This document shows, piece after piece, positions 1 to 7,894 of a DNA stretch of 54,486 bases. Source of the stretch: a virus; IMG/VR virus record IMGVR_UViG_3300029448_000023, positions 11,406 to 65,891 of that record. One strand, 5' to 3'. The first letter of the stretch is position 1, and every line of letters begins with the position of its first letter. The notes below the pieces were generated by a model. It had not been told where the DNA came from. It searched no databases and saw only the letters and a program-made list of their open reading frames with translations. The translations under genes and the position numbers were made by a program.

Positions 1-720
1 GAAACCACTTTATTTACAATAAATTTAAATCAAGCAGGTTTTCATTGTGCAATATTTGAAGCATGTGATGGTGAGTTAGGTTCACCTCCACCATTGTATT
101 CATTTATGACAAATGGAAATGGTGTTGATGTTGGTATTGTAACAGAAGGTACTTATTATTTAGAAGTTACTAATACAAGGCCTGGTAGATTAGATTTTGA
201 TTTTAGTATAAGTTTATCAGATATAGTTTATGGTTGTTTGAATGATGATGCACTAAACTATGATATGAATGCTAATGTAGATGATGGTAGTTGTGAATTT
301 AATGATTGTAATACACAATACTATTTAGATAATTATGGTGAGATGATATTAGATTGTGATGGTAATTGTGCTCCACTATCTTGGGTAGCAGATGGATATT
401 GTGATGATGGTGCTTGGGCTATTCTTGATGAAGAGGGTAATCAAGTCCCAATCAATCTATATTGTGCAGAATTGAATTTTGACGAAGGTGATTGTGAAGC
501 AATTGATGAAGAATGTTCACCTGGTTTGATTGAAGATTGTAACGGAATATGTGCACCTGCTGGATGGTTAGGTGATGGATTCTGTGATGATGGTTCATAT
601 GAATATAATGGAAATCCAATATTCTTTAATTGTGAAGAGTTTGATTTTGATAATGGTGATTGTACTGGAACTTTACAAAGAGGACAGAGAATCTTAAAAG
701 GGATTTTCATAGGTAAATAA
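1..720 (+). CDS. Secreted Notch-repeat (LNR)-like cysteine-rich protein, 5' partial
   Basis: The reading frame is open from base 1, so the true start lies outside the window; the TTG at 94 is not a convincing start. The first ~75 residues look like a beta-sandwich ending in a GTYYLEV segment, weakly like prepeptidase C-terminal domains of secreted proteins. A GC-x-NDDALNY...DDGSC segment (from base 232) is a motif I associate with exported proteins of marine FCB-type bacteria. Two Lin-12/Notch-like repeats follow (roughly bases 350-495 and 535-665), each with the order DCxGxCAP, DGxCDDG, NC or YC, and (D/N)xGDC. Notch-type repeats bind calcium through such acidic residues. The C-terminus is basic and hydrophobic but is not a full type IX sorting domain. 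It is followed by two more signal-peptide proteins. Function unknown; extracellular or surface location is inferred. Confidence 0.7.
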   Translation, partial: ETTLFTINLNQAGFHCAIFEACDGELGSPPPLYSFMTNGNGVDVGIVTEGTYYLEVTNTRPGRLDFDFSISLSDIVYGCLNDDALNYDMNANVDDGSCEFNDCNTQYYLDNYGEMILDCDGNCAPLSWVADGYCDDGAWAILDEEGNQVPINLYCAELNFDEGDCEAIDEECSPGLIEDCNGICAPAGWLGDGFCDDGSYEYNGNPIFFNCEEFDFDNGDCTGTLQRGQRILKGIFIGK

Positions 721-721
721 T

Positions 722-937
722 ATGAAAAAGTTATTGATTGGTTTACTGCTGGTATCATTTATGGTATCAGCAGAACCTGAAAAAGAAGAAGTTGGTAGAT
801 ATAAAATAGAGGTTACAACATATGTTAGTAAAAAAGGTAATATATATGTGTTGGAAACTATATTTGATACTAAGACGGGTAAAGTGATTGAAAGAAAAAG
901 ATTTTATCATACGAAATATAGGAAAAAGAAAAAATGA
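722..937 (+). CDS. Small secreted basic protein of unknown function
   Basis: This 71-residue protein begins with a typical signal peptide (KK, then a hydrophobic run LLIGLLLVSFMVSA, with likely cleavage after SA). The mature part is short and highly charged, with alternating hydrophobic residues suggesting a few beta strands, and ends in a lysine/arginine-rich tail. It starts one base after the stop of the upstream cysteine-rich gene and overlaps the next gene by 4 bases, so the three are probably co-translated. I do not recognise a family. Confidence 0.6.
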   Translation: MKKLLIGLLLVSFMVSAEPEKEEVGRYKIEVTTYVSKKGNIYVLETIFDTKTGKVIERKRFYHTKYRKKKK

Positions 938-1524
938 GATTTTTAATATTGTTAATGTTAAGTTTAGGTATGTCATCGGAATGGGGAACATCAGTAAGTG
1001 TTAGAACACCAAATGATGATATAAAAGAGTTAGATTATGAATTATCTATAAAATTAAACGATACAAATGGAAAAATTCAATATTTATTAAAAAGAGATTG
1101 GGAAAGAGAATTAGGTGAAAAGTATATCGATGATGTAGTTAATTTTCAACATCAAGTACTTGGACACATTTACTATGGTGTAGATTATGTCAATAAAGAA
1201 TCAAAAGACATAGATTATACAACATATAACATTGGTGCTACAATTGGTTGGTTTAAAGCTGGAGCATCATTTAAAGATATAGATGGTGAGATTTCACCTC
1301 TGTTGAATTTAGCTCTTTCAACAAAATTAAAACAAGAAGATTTGGAATATAATGTAGGTGTTTCAGTTAAATCAAATATTACTGATTACAACATAGTGAA
1401 TGTTAAATCAGAGATAAAGAAATGGTTGACTGATAAACTTAACATATATGGAATTTATAAACACGAATACTACAATGAAAAAGAAGACTTTCAATTTAAA
1501 GTCGGATTAGGAGTCAAACTATGA
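934..1524 (+). CDS. Probable outer-membrane beta-barrel-like secreted protein
   Basis: The 196-residue product starts with a short signal peptide (MRFLILLMLSLGMSS). It continues with alternating hydrophobic/polar strands rich in Tyr, Gly and Lys, such as YGVDYVN, YNIGATIGWFKAGASF, NVGVSVKSN and a terminal FQFKVGLGVKL. Terminal aromatic/hydrophobic strands of this kind are typical of small outer-membrane barrels. No enzyme motif is visible. It overlaps the previous gene by 4 bases (ATGA) and the next leader ORF by 4 bases. A role in altering the host surface, for example superinfection exclusion, is only a guess; a soluble periplasmic beta protein is the alternative. Confidence 0.6.
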   Translation: MRFLILLMLSLGMSSEWGTSVSVRTPNDDIKELDYELSIKLNDTNGKIQYLLKRDWERELGEKYIDDVVNFQHQVLGHIYYGVDYVNKESKDIDYTTYNIGATIGWFKAGASFKDIDGEISPLLNLALSTKLKQEDLEYNVGVSVKSNITDYNIVNVKSEIKKWLTDKLNIYGIYKHEYYNEKEDFQFKVGLGVKL

Positions 1525-1628
1525 AATTAACAAAAGAAACATTGAGAGAAATCATCAAAGAAGTAATTGCTGAAACTGATGCTCATCCTCAAATCTTAAA
1601 GAAAAACAAAGAAGTTGCCCATAACTGA
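1521..1628 (+). CDS. 35-residue leader-type ORF with capsid-targeting-like N-terminus, ends at an in-frame TGA
   Basis: ATG 1521 overlaps the previous stop. The peptide starts MKLTKETLREIIKEVIAE, a basic amphipathic helix ending in I-A-E, the form of the T4 internal-protein targeting peptide (MKTYQEFIAE, cut by gp21 after the Glu). The frame then stops at TGA 1626-1628. The next ORF (1638-1871) lies in the same frame only nine bases further on and has no visible ribosome binding site. The two may therefore be one gene of 117 codons, interrupted by a nonsense codon or sequence error, or joined by readthrough. TGA serves as a normal stop elsewhere in the window (for example at 1522 and 8209), so a code change is unlikely. 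Confidence 0.5.
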   Translation: MKLTKETLREIIKEVIAETDAHPQILKKNKEVAHN

Positions 1629-1637
1629 GCGACTCAT

Positions 1638-1871
1638 ATGGAGTGGAAGTCTTCCACTGATAAAGAAAAGTATGGTGATATGATTGGTGAAGTTGTACAT
1701 CATACATTGTTTGAAGATGGAACTATTACAAAATATGATGTAAAGTTCGGAAACAAAACAATTAAAAACATTCCAACAGATATGTTGGAAGTAGTTGAAT
1801 TACAAGAACATTCTCACGAAGCAACTGAAGAAGATGATGACGATGAGAAAGAAGAAGGAAGTTGTAGTTAA
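1638..1871 (+). CDS. Small acidic-tailed protein, possibly the 3' part of an interrupted internal-protein gene
   Basis: A 77-residue ORF in the same frame as the leader ORF that ends at 1628. It has a compact N-terminal part of likely beta structure (GEVVHHTLFEDGTITKYDVKF), then a strongly acidic tail containing EEDDDDEKEE and a terminal CS. No ribosome binding site precedes ATG 1638 (the upstream bases are CATAACTGAGCGACTCAT), which argues that translation begins at 1521. It abuts the next gene exactly: TAA 1869-1871, then ATG 1872. No family recognised. Confidence 0.55.
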   Translation: MEWKSSTDKEKYGDMIGEVVHHTLFEDGTITKYDVKFGNKTIKNIPTDMLEVVELQEHSHEATEEDDDDEKEEGSCS

Positions 1872-2396
1872 ATGATTAAACTTAAATCACTATTATTTGA
1901 ACAAGAAGAAAAAAAAATACATCCTCTCGTATCCAATTGGAAAAACGAGAAGGCACAATCTTATGCGTCTGTTCTTATAGAAAAATATGGTGAACCTAAA
2001 ATCAAAGGTAAAAAGATGTTGTTATGGGAAGATGTTACTTTAATTGATGAAGAAAAATATCAATACAAAGTTAAAAAGATTGACAAACTTTATATTATAG
2101 ATGAAGCAATTGCACATTCATTTCCAGCAGACCACATTGATTATTGTTACTCAACAATAAAAATACCACAAATACAAGCTAAAGATGGTAAGTCAACAAT
2201 TGAACCTGATTTAGTTGGTAAGTTTGCTGGTGTTACAGGTTCAATCATAATAGATGGATTGAAAGGTGAAGCTACAGCTCGATGTGGTGACACGGTAGCA
2301 AATGATGTAACACTTAATTTTGTATTAGATTCAATTGATGGTAAAATAGAACCATCAAAAGAAACATATGCAAAATCTATATTGGCGACACGATAA
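1872..2396 (+). CDS. Hypothetical protein with capsid-targeting-like leader
   Basis: 174 residues, starting MIKLKSLLFE followed by QEEKK. This leader has the short basic/hydrophobic form and the L-x-E end seen on many proteins here, consistent with a gp21-type cleavage after Glu10. The body begins with a helical WKNEKAQSYASVLIEKYGEP segment, and its C-terminal half is beta-rich with an IIDGLKGEA turn. I recognise no enzyme motif. The stop TAA shares its last base with the ATG of the next gene (TAATG), so translation is probably coupled. An internal head protein is the inferred role. Confidence 0.6.
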   Translation: MIKLKSLLFEQEEKKIHPLVSNWKNEKAQSYASVLIEKYGEPKIKGKKMLLWEDVTLIDEEKYQYKVKKIDKLYIIDEAIAHSFPADHIDYCYSTIKIPQIQAKDGKSTIEPDLVGKFAGVTGSIIIDGLKGEATARCGDTVANDVTLNFVLDSIDGKIEPSKETYAKSILATR

Positions 2397-3421
2397 TGGC
2401 TTGTTGGGATGGATATAAACAAGTGGGAATGAAAAAGAAAGGTGATAAGATGGTACCTAATTGTGTTCCTATTTCTGAAATTGTTAAATTAGCAAAAGAA
2501 AACATTTGTGTCAATTGTGGTAACATTACTACAGAGAATATTTTAGATGAAGATTTAAGAAAATGGTTCAAACAAAAATGGGTAAATATTGGAAAGAAAG
2601 ATAAATCTGGTAAACATCCACCTTGCGGGACAAGTGGAAAGAAAAGAGGATATGCTAAATGTGTACCTGCTTCTAAAGCTCGTGGTATGAGTAAAAAAGA
2701 AAAAGAATCAGCTACTCGTAGAAAAAGAGCAGCACAAAACAAAGCTGGTAGAGGTGGCACATCAGACATAAGTGGTGGTGGTAAAAAACCTATCAGAGTT
2801 AAAACGAAAGCGGAGAGTGTGATGAATGTATCAAAAGAAAAATTAAAAGAAATGATTCGAGCAGAATATCAGAATATTCTATCAGAAAACAATATGATGA
2901 CAGAAGAACAATTCGATGAAGCTGCAGGTAAGAAAGATGCTTGTTATCACAAAGTAAAAGCTCGTTACGATGTATGGCCTTCAGCATATGCAAGTGGTGC
3001 TTTAAGTAAATGTAGAAAAGTAGGTGCTAAAAATTGGGGTAATAAATCTAAAAAGAAAGAATCTATTGAAGAATATGATGTAGAGAATTATCAAGATTAT
3101 AAAGAATTTGTTTCATATATGAAAGAAACATATGGGACTATGAAAGAATCACAGCTTGAAGAAGCAGAATATCAAGGTAGAAAAGTTAAACTTGGTAAGC
3201 CGATGCAAGGTGATACAAAGAAATTTAAAGTTTATGTTAAAAATCCAAAAGGTAATGTAGTTAAAGTTAACTTTGGACACGGTGGTTCATCTGTTAAAGG
3301 TAAATCAATGAGAATCAGAAAATCTAATCCAGATGCAAGAAGGTCATTTAGAGCAAGACATAATTGTGATTCACCAGGACCAAGACACAAAGCAAGATAC
3401 TGGTCTTGTAAAAAGTGGTAA
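2396..3421 (+). CDS. Multi-module basic, cysteine-containing phage protein with internal cleavage-like sites
   Basis: 341 residues made of several small modules that I know as recurrent pieces in marine T4-like phages. They are an N-terminal CWDGYKQVGMKKKG...PNCVP motif, a basic Cys module (PPCGTSGKKRGYAKCVPASKA, ~75-100), a KDACYHKVKARYDVWPSAYA module (~180-215), and a C-terminal module ending RARHNC...ARYWSCKKW (~275-341). The modules are separated by (L/I)-x-E sites: ILSE|N after Glu164, within a leader-like helix VSKEKLKEMIRAEYQ, and LEE|A after Glu256. Many Lys/Arg and paired Cys suggest nucleic acid or zinc binding. Function unknown. It starts inside the previous stop codon and is followed by a promoter-like gap. 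Confidence 0.65.
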   Translation: MACWDGYKQVGMKKKGDKMVPNCVPISEIVKLAKENICVNCGNITTENILDEDLRKWFKQKWVNIGKKDKSGKHPPCGTSGKKRGYAKCVPASKARGMSKKEKESATRRKRAAQNKAGRGGTSDISGGGKKPIRVKTKAESVMNVSKEKLKEMIRAEYQNILSENNMMTEEQFDEAAGKKDACYHKVKARYDVWPSAYASGALSKCRKVGAKNWGNKSKKKESIEEYDVENYQDYKEFVSYMKETYGTMKESQLEEAEYQGRKVKLGKPMQGDTKKFKVYVKNPKGNVVKVNFGHGGSSVKGKSMRIRKSNPDARRSFRARHNCDSPGPRHKARYWSCKKW

Positions 3422-3457
3422 AAAAAGCTTGTTTTATTGCTAAATAATTCGTAAATT
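3421..3457 (+). promoter_or_regulatory. Sigma70-like promoter with AAAAAAGCTTGT upstream element
   Basis: TTGTTT (3429-3434) and TAAATT (3452-3457) are separated by 17 bases and preceded by AAAAAAGC. The same AAAAAAGCTTGT context, again with 17-base spacing, occurs before the polymerase gene (41911) and the SSB gene (45803). It drives the 3474 gene, whose ribosome binding site AGAGGA precedes ATG 3474. Confidence 0.55.
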
Positions 3458-3473
3458 ATCATAGAGGATTAAT

Positions 3474-6400
3474 ATGAATAAACTTGTAGAAGAAATAATT
3501 AAACCAATTTTAGAAGCCAACTCTAACATTAAAAAAGTTGTTGGTATCTATGGTGGTAGATTTCAACCTTTTGGTCCTCATCATTACAAAACTTATAAAT
3601 GGTTAACCAAACAAGTTGACGAAGCTTACATTACAACATCAAATATAAAGAAACCTCCAAGACATCCAATGAATTTCAAAGAGAAAGTTAGACATATGTC
3701 TAAAATGGGTGTTCCCTCAAATCGTATCATAGAAGAAAAGTCACCTTATGTGGCTAAAAACTTAGCAAAAAAATACGACAAAGACACAACAGCATTCGTT
3801 TATGTATTTGGTGCTAAAGATGCTGGTAGATTGGGTGGTAAATATTTCCAAGATTATAAGAAGAGTAAAGGTAACATAAATGGTTACGAAGAAAACGGAT
3901 ATTACTTAGTTGCACCGCATGTTTCAATATCAGTTGGTGGTAAAGAAGTTAGTGGAACAACAATGAGAGAATTATTAGGTTCAGATAAGTTTGATGATAA
4001 ACAAAGAGCTAAGTTATTTAAAAAAATGTTTGGATACTTTAATCAAGGTGTCTTCAATATGATGGTAAATAAATTCAAAAAATTATTTGAACAAGATGTT
4101 GTTACTTGGGACAATACAAAAGAAAAACCAAAAAAGAAAAAACATTTTGATGGTAAAGACAAAGATTTACTTCACGATAAACAAAATGAAACTATTGCTA
4201 TGGGATATCCTGATTTAAAAGGATTGAAGAAAAAATTAAAAAAAGTAAAAAAGGCTAGAAGTAAAACAGATAGTAATAAAGAGTATCAATATCATCCTGT
4301 TAGTGAAGGTTTACCAACAAAAGTAACAGACAAATATAAAAAAATGAAATTAGGTAAAAAAACATGGTCTGATGCAGAAAAAGATTTTTATCTACATCAT
4401 AGTGGAGACCATATTGGTATAGGTGCAGAATTAGATACTTATGATGGTGATGATGATGACAAAGAAAAGGGTGGTGTTCAACCTAATGAAAAAGATAAAA
4501 AGAAAAAAGGTTATGAACCAGTAAGAGAAATTGAATTACCAATTAAAGTTGGTGACACGGTTCTAATGGGTAAGTTTAAAAATAAAAAAGTTGTTATTAA
4601 AGATATTGACTTTAATGAAAAAGGTGATTTAACAATAAATGGTAGACCCGCTTTAAAATTTAGAATTGTAAAAGAGTTTTTAAATGATATTGATTTTAAT
4701 CAAATTATACAGGAAGCTACAAATACATCAACAGATGGTGGAGCAGTTGTAGACGATGGCCCAACTTTTGGGTTTGGTGACCTTGATAATTATGTTGATA
4801 TTAATGATATAATGACAAGAAAATTAGGTTTTAAAATAGTTGATTATATTGTTAATACTCCAACTGATAATGAACCAGATACACCTAAATATACAAACGA
4901 TGGAGCAGTGTCATATGGACCTGCAGGTATAGGTACAGGAAGAACACCTAATAATCAAATTGATTTAACAGGGAGTAAAGTTTGGACAGCTTGGGAAAAA
5001 TATATTGATGGTATAGCATCTACGGCTGGTATGAAATTTGTATCATATTTATTAGATAGAGATATAATCAAACAAACATCTGATGATTCAAAACAAACTA
5101 AAAAACTCAGAGACAAAGAAAATCCTGCAGAAACACCGGAAAGAAAGTATGTTGAAGAACAAATATTTACAAAACAATGGTGGAAGAATCAGTTAACAGA
5201 ACAAGTAGATAGTTCTAAACTAATATCAGTAGCAACTAATCTTTGTAAAAAATATGGTGTTAACCCAAAAATAGAATTAGTTAATACTTTAGGTAATCAA
5301 CACGAAGATTATGCTCACTTTGATTTTGATAAAAAAGTAATGAAAATATCAAAAAAAGCAACTAAAAATTTAAAAGAGTTTTTAATTTCTGTATTACACG
5401 AAATAGACCATGCGAAAGATTTAAAAAAGATGGGTAGAAAATTCATACAAGATTATGAAAAACAACAGAATATGATTGCTCAAGGATTTGTTAAAGGTAA
5501 AAAAGACCCTTATTGGGATAATCCATATGAAATAAAAGCAGAAAAATTTGGAAGAAAAGAAGCAAAAAAATATAATATAAAAAAATTATTTGAAGAATCA
5601 ATCCAAGAAAACATAGTTACAAAAACACAATTAAAACCAAGAGAGAAGGAGTTATTACTTATGGGAGGAGCTTACGGACATATGGCACATCCATTTGATG
5701 ACAAAGATTTAACTTTTGGTGATTTGAAAAAAATCATCACAGATGGATTAGGTGGACAATTGAATCGTGAAGATAATGTTACAGAAAAGTTAGATGGTCA
5801 AAACATAATGGTAAGTTGGAAAGATGGAAAACTTATAGCAGCTAGAAACAAAGGACACATCAAGAATGGTGGAAAGACTGCATTGGATGCAAAAGGTATT
5901 GCGAGTAAATTTAAAGGTAGAGGTGCTATAGCAGATGCATTTAATTTTGCTATGAAAGATTTAGGAAAATCAATAGGTGCATTATCTGATAAACAAAAAA
6001 TGAAGATATTCAACAATGGATACAACTTTATGAATTTAGAAGTAATGTGGCCTAAATCAGCTAATGTAATTGATTATGATGTAGCAGAATTAATATTTCA
6101 CGGAGCACTGATTTATGATGATAAAGGAAATGTAAAAGGTGAAGTAAAAGGTAGTGCTAGAATATTGGCTGGTATGATTAAACAAGTTAATCAACACATA
6201 GGAAAAAAATATTCAATTAGTAAGCCTGTATTTTTAACAATACCAAAACATCAAGACTTTGGTAAAAAGAAAGATAAGTTTTTAGGAAAATTATCTAAAT
6301 TACAAAATAAGTATAGTTTAAAAGATAATGATACATTAGGTTTATACCATCAGAAATGGTGGGAACAATTTATCCTTCAGAAACTTAAAAAGATACCTCA

Positions 6401-6875
6401 AAAATCATTAGAAGGATTGGTTAAAAGATGGGCTTTCTTTGATAAATCATATAAGATACCACAAATAAAAAAAGATTTAAAAGAACACGACATATTTTTA
6501 CAATTTGTATTAGATTTTGATAAAAAGAATCATGCAGCTCAAGTAAAAGAAAATATGAAACCATTTGAAACATTATTTTTTGAAGTAGGAGCTGAAATAT
6601 TAAAAAATGTTGAAGGTTTTATAGCCGCCAATCCAGATAAAGCTGTACAAAATATAAAGAAAAATTTAAAAAAGGCCATATCAGTTGTAAAAAGTGGTGG
6701 TGATATTAAAAAATTAAATAGATTAAAAGTTCAATTAGATAGATTAAATGCAATTGGTGGAACAAAAGCTATTGTTCCAAGTGAGGGAATAGTGTTTAAA
6801 TATAAAGGAAAGACTTATAAATTCACAGGTGCATTTGCTCCAGTGAATCAAATTACAGGTTTAATTTATTTTTAG
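3474..6875 (+). CDS. 1133-residue multi-enzyme chain: NMN-adenylyltransferase-like, zincin-like and DNA/RNA ligase-like domains split by protease sites
   Basis: Part 1 (residues ~15-206) has GGRFQPFGPHH (28-37) and a later SGTTMRELL, the nucleotide-binding HxGH-type and ISGTxxR motifs of NMN adenylyltransferases. Part 2 (~207-414) is lysine-rich and ends in a small beta domain (VGDTVLMGKFKNKKVVIKDI). Part 3 (~415-576) is unrecognised. Part 4 (~577-712) carries HEIDH at 642-646, a zinc protease HExxH motif. Part 5 (713-1133) has a KLDG motif with candidate nucleotidyl-lysine Lys772, LEVM (Glu856), and EGIVFKYKG followed by KTYKF (1104-1117), matching ligase motifs I, III, IV and V. Each junction carries (L/I)-x-E: ILE14|A, LFE206|Q, IQE414|A, LTE576|Q, LFE707|E and IQE712|N. 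The N-terminus is leader-like. I infer cleavage by the head protease into separate packaged enzymes. A single multidomain enzyme is the alternative. Confidence 0.75.
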   Translation: MNKLVEEIIKPILEANSNIKKVVGIYGGRFQPFGPHHYKTYKWLTKQVDEAYITTSNIKKPPRHPMNFKEKVRHMSKMGVPSNRIIEEKSPYVAKNLAKKYDKDTTAFVYVFGAKDAGRLGGKYFQDYKKSKGNINGYEENGYYLVAPHVSISVGGKEVSGTTMRELLGSDKFDDKQRAKLFKKMFGYFNQGVFNMMVNKFKKLFEQDVVTWDNTKEKPKKKKHFDGKDKDLLHDKQNETIAMGYPDLKGLKKKLKKVKKARSKTDSNKEYQYHPVSEGLPTKVTDKYKKMKLGKKTWSDAEKDFYLHHSGDHIGIGAELDTYDGDDDDKEKGGVQPNEKDKKKKGYEPVREIELPIKVGDTVLMGKFKNKKVVIKDIDFNEKGDLTINGRPALKFRIVKEFLNDIDFNQIIQEATNTSTDGGAVVDDGPTFGFGDLDNYVDINDIMTRKLGFKIVDYIVNTPTDNEPDTPKYTNDGAVSYGPAGIGTGRTPNNQIDLTGSKVWTAWEKYIDGIASTAGMKFVSYLLDRDIIKQTSDDSKQTKKLRDKENPAETPERKYVEEQIFTKQWWKNQLTEQVDSSKLISVATNLCKKYGVNPKIELVNTLGNQHEDYAHFDFDKKVMKISKKATKNLKEFLISVLHEIDHAKDLKKMGRKFIQDYEKQQNMIAQGFVKGKKDPYWDNPYEIKAEKFGRKEAKKYNIKKLFEESIQENIVTKTQLKPREKELLLMGGAYGHMAHPFDDKDLTFGDLKKIITDGLGGQLNREDNVTEKLDGQNIMVSWKDGKLIAARNKGHIKNGGKTALDAKGIASKFKGRGAIADAFNFAMKDLGKSIGALSDKQKMKIFNNGYNFMNLEVMWPKSANVIDYDVAELIFHGALIYDDKGNVKGEVKGSARILAGMIKQVNQHIGKKYSISKPVFLTIPKHQDFGKKKDKFLGKLSKLQNKYSLKDNDTLGLYHQKWWEQFILQKLKKIPQKSLEGLVKRWAFFDKSYKIPQIKKDLKEHDIFLQFVLDFDKKNHAAQVKENMKPFETLFFEVGAEILKNVEGFIAANPDKAVQNIKKNLKKAISVVKSGGDIKKLNRLKVQLDRLNAIGGTKAIVPSEGIVFKYKGKTYKFTGAFAPVNQITGLIYF

Positions 6876-6894
6876 ATATTTATATATATAAATA
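6876..6894 (+). promoter_or_regulatory. TATTTATA promoter-like motif
   Basis: ATATTTATATATATAAATA contains TATTTATA at 6877-6884, shared by eleven intergenic gaps here, and also TATAAATA (6887-6894), the T4 late promoter core, in the sense direction. It sits directly after the stop at 6875 and 14-30 bases upstream of ATG 6908. Confidence 0.5.
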
Positions 6895-6907
6895 TAATGA
6901 GGTAGAT

Positions 6908-7450
6908 ATGAGTAAAAAACTTGAACAAAATTTATCTAAAGTTAGAGATATGTTAGCTGGCAATAACAACTCTAAAATAATAGTTGGTGGTAGTAGTGTT
7001 GGTACAAGTCATATGGACGGCCGTCAAGAAGGTGAACGATGGACTGATTTAGAAGGTAAGGAATGGGAAAAGAAAAACGGCATTATTAAAAATGTTAGAA
7101 GAATGCCAGATGTAGGTATTTTTTCAAAAAAATGTAAAGATTGTGGTAGAGATTGTAGTAGAGTTCATAAAAAACAACCACATTTTGATACTTGGAAACG
7201 ATTTGAAAGATGTTTTTATTGTCAAATAAATTATGAAACTTTATTAAAAAGTAAATCAATAGGTGAAAATGGCAATAAATGGCAATTTTGGGTAAAATTA
7301 CAAATGCTACAGAGATGGGATGCAATTGACCAAGAAGTTCAACATTTAGTTTTTGAAAATAGTAATGTTAAACATAACGATAAAGCATTGACAAATGCTT
7401 TAGCAAACGAAAATCAACGACAGGCTAGAGAAGCAGTAAAAAAACTCTAA
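6908..7450 (+). CDS. Zinc-finger-like phage protein upstream of the packaging genes
   Basis: 180 residues with a predicted zinc site CKDCGRDC (76-83) followed by CFYC (about 102-105), giving a CxxC...CxxC arrangement. A helical tail (KALTNALANENQRQAREAVKKL) follows. The ribosome binding site is GAGGTAG before ATG 6908. It lies at the head of the cluster that leads to the terminase large subunit, so a small-terminase or DNA-binding accessory role is possible. I see no clear gp16 similarity, so the function is left open. Confidence 0.6.
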   Translation: MSKKLEQNLSKVRDMLAGNNNSKIIVGGSSVGTSHMDGRQEGERWTDLEGKEWEKKNGIIKNVRRMPDVGIFSKKCKDCGRDCSRVHKKQPHFDTWKRFERCFYCQINYETLLKSKSIGENGNKWQFWVKLQMLQRWDAIDQEVQHLVFENSNVKHNDKALTNALANENQRQAREAVKKL

Positions 7451-7470
7451 TCAACAATAGGAGAAATACA

Positions 7471-7623
7471 ATGACAGAATGGGTATTAGCAAATTGGGAA
7501 TGGGTAATGTTAGGATTTTACACATTAGAAAAAATCGTAAAATTATCACCAAGTAAAAAAGACGACATTATATTCGATGCAGTAATTAAACCTGTATGGG
7601 ATAAATTACCTTTTGGTAAATAA
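7471..7623 (+). CDS. 50-residue membrane-associated protein, holin-like candidate
   Basis: ATG 7471 follows a good ribosome binding site (AGGAG at 7459-7463). The peptide opens with an aromatic hydrophobic segment (WVLANWEWVMLGFYTLEKIV) that could span or dip into the membrane. A short KLSPSKKDDIIFDAVIKPVWDKL tail resembles small phage proteins often found near lysis genes. It is the first of three small membrane proteins in a row. A lysis role is inferred from size and context only. Confidence 0.5.
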   Translation: MTEWVLANWEWVMLGFYTLEKIVKLSPSKKDDIIFDAVIKPVWDKLPFGK

Positions 7624-7624
7624 T

Positions 7625-7894
7625 ATGTTTAGTAAAATCAAAAAATATGTTATAGGGTTTTTTGTTTTATGTGGTGGTATACTTATGGCATTCTTAACTG
7701 GAAAATCAGCAGGTAAAAAAAGTGAGAAGGTAAAGAATGTTAAAAAGAACATTAAAAAAACAAAAAAAGCTATCAACACTAAAAAGAAAAAAATAAGTAA
7801 TGTTAAAAAAAGAACTTACAAGAAAAAAGATGTTGGTACAAAAGAGGCAGCAGATTATTTAAAAAAGTTTGCTAAAAAGGGAAAGAAAAAATGA
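7625..7894 (+). CDS. Lysine-rich single-pass membrane protein
   Basis: I place the start at ATG 7625 (89 residues), one base after the previous stop, rather than at the upstream TTG 7613. A single hydrophobic segment (YVIGFFVLCGGILMAFLTG, ~8-26) is followed by a long, extremely lysine-rich helical region with predicted coiled-coil character. This topology, with a membrane anchor and a charged periplasmic or cytoplasmic rod, resembles inner-membrane spanins, but no sequence similarity is evident. It overlaps the next gene by 4 bases. Confidence 0.5.
   Translation: MFSKIKKYVIGFFVLCGGILMAFLTGKSAGKKSEKVKNVKKNIKKTKKAINTKKKKISNVKKRTYKKKDVGTKEAADYLKKFAKKGKKK

Noticed and set aside
7613-7624. TTG start at 7613 for the lysine-rich membrane protein.
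   Set aside because: ATG 7625 gives a signal-anchor starting MFSKIKKYVIG immediately after the upstream stop and is the more natural start.
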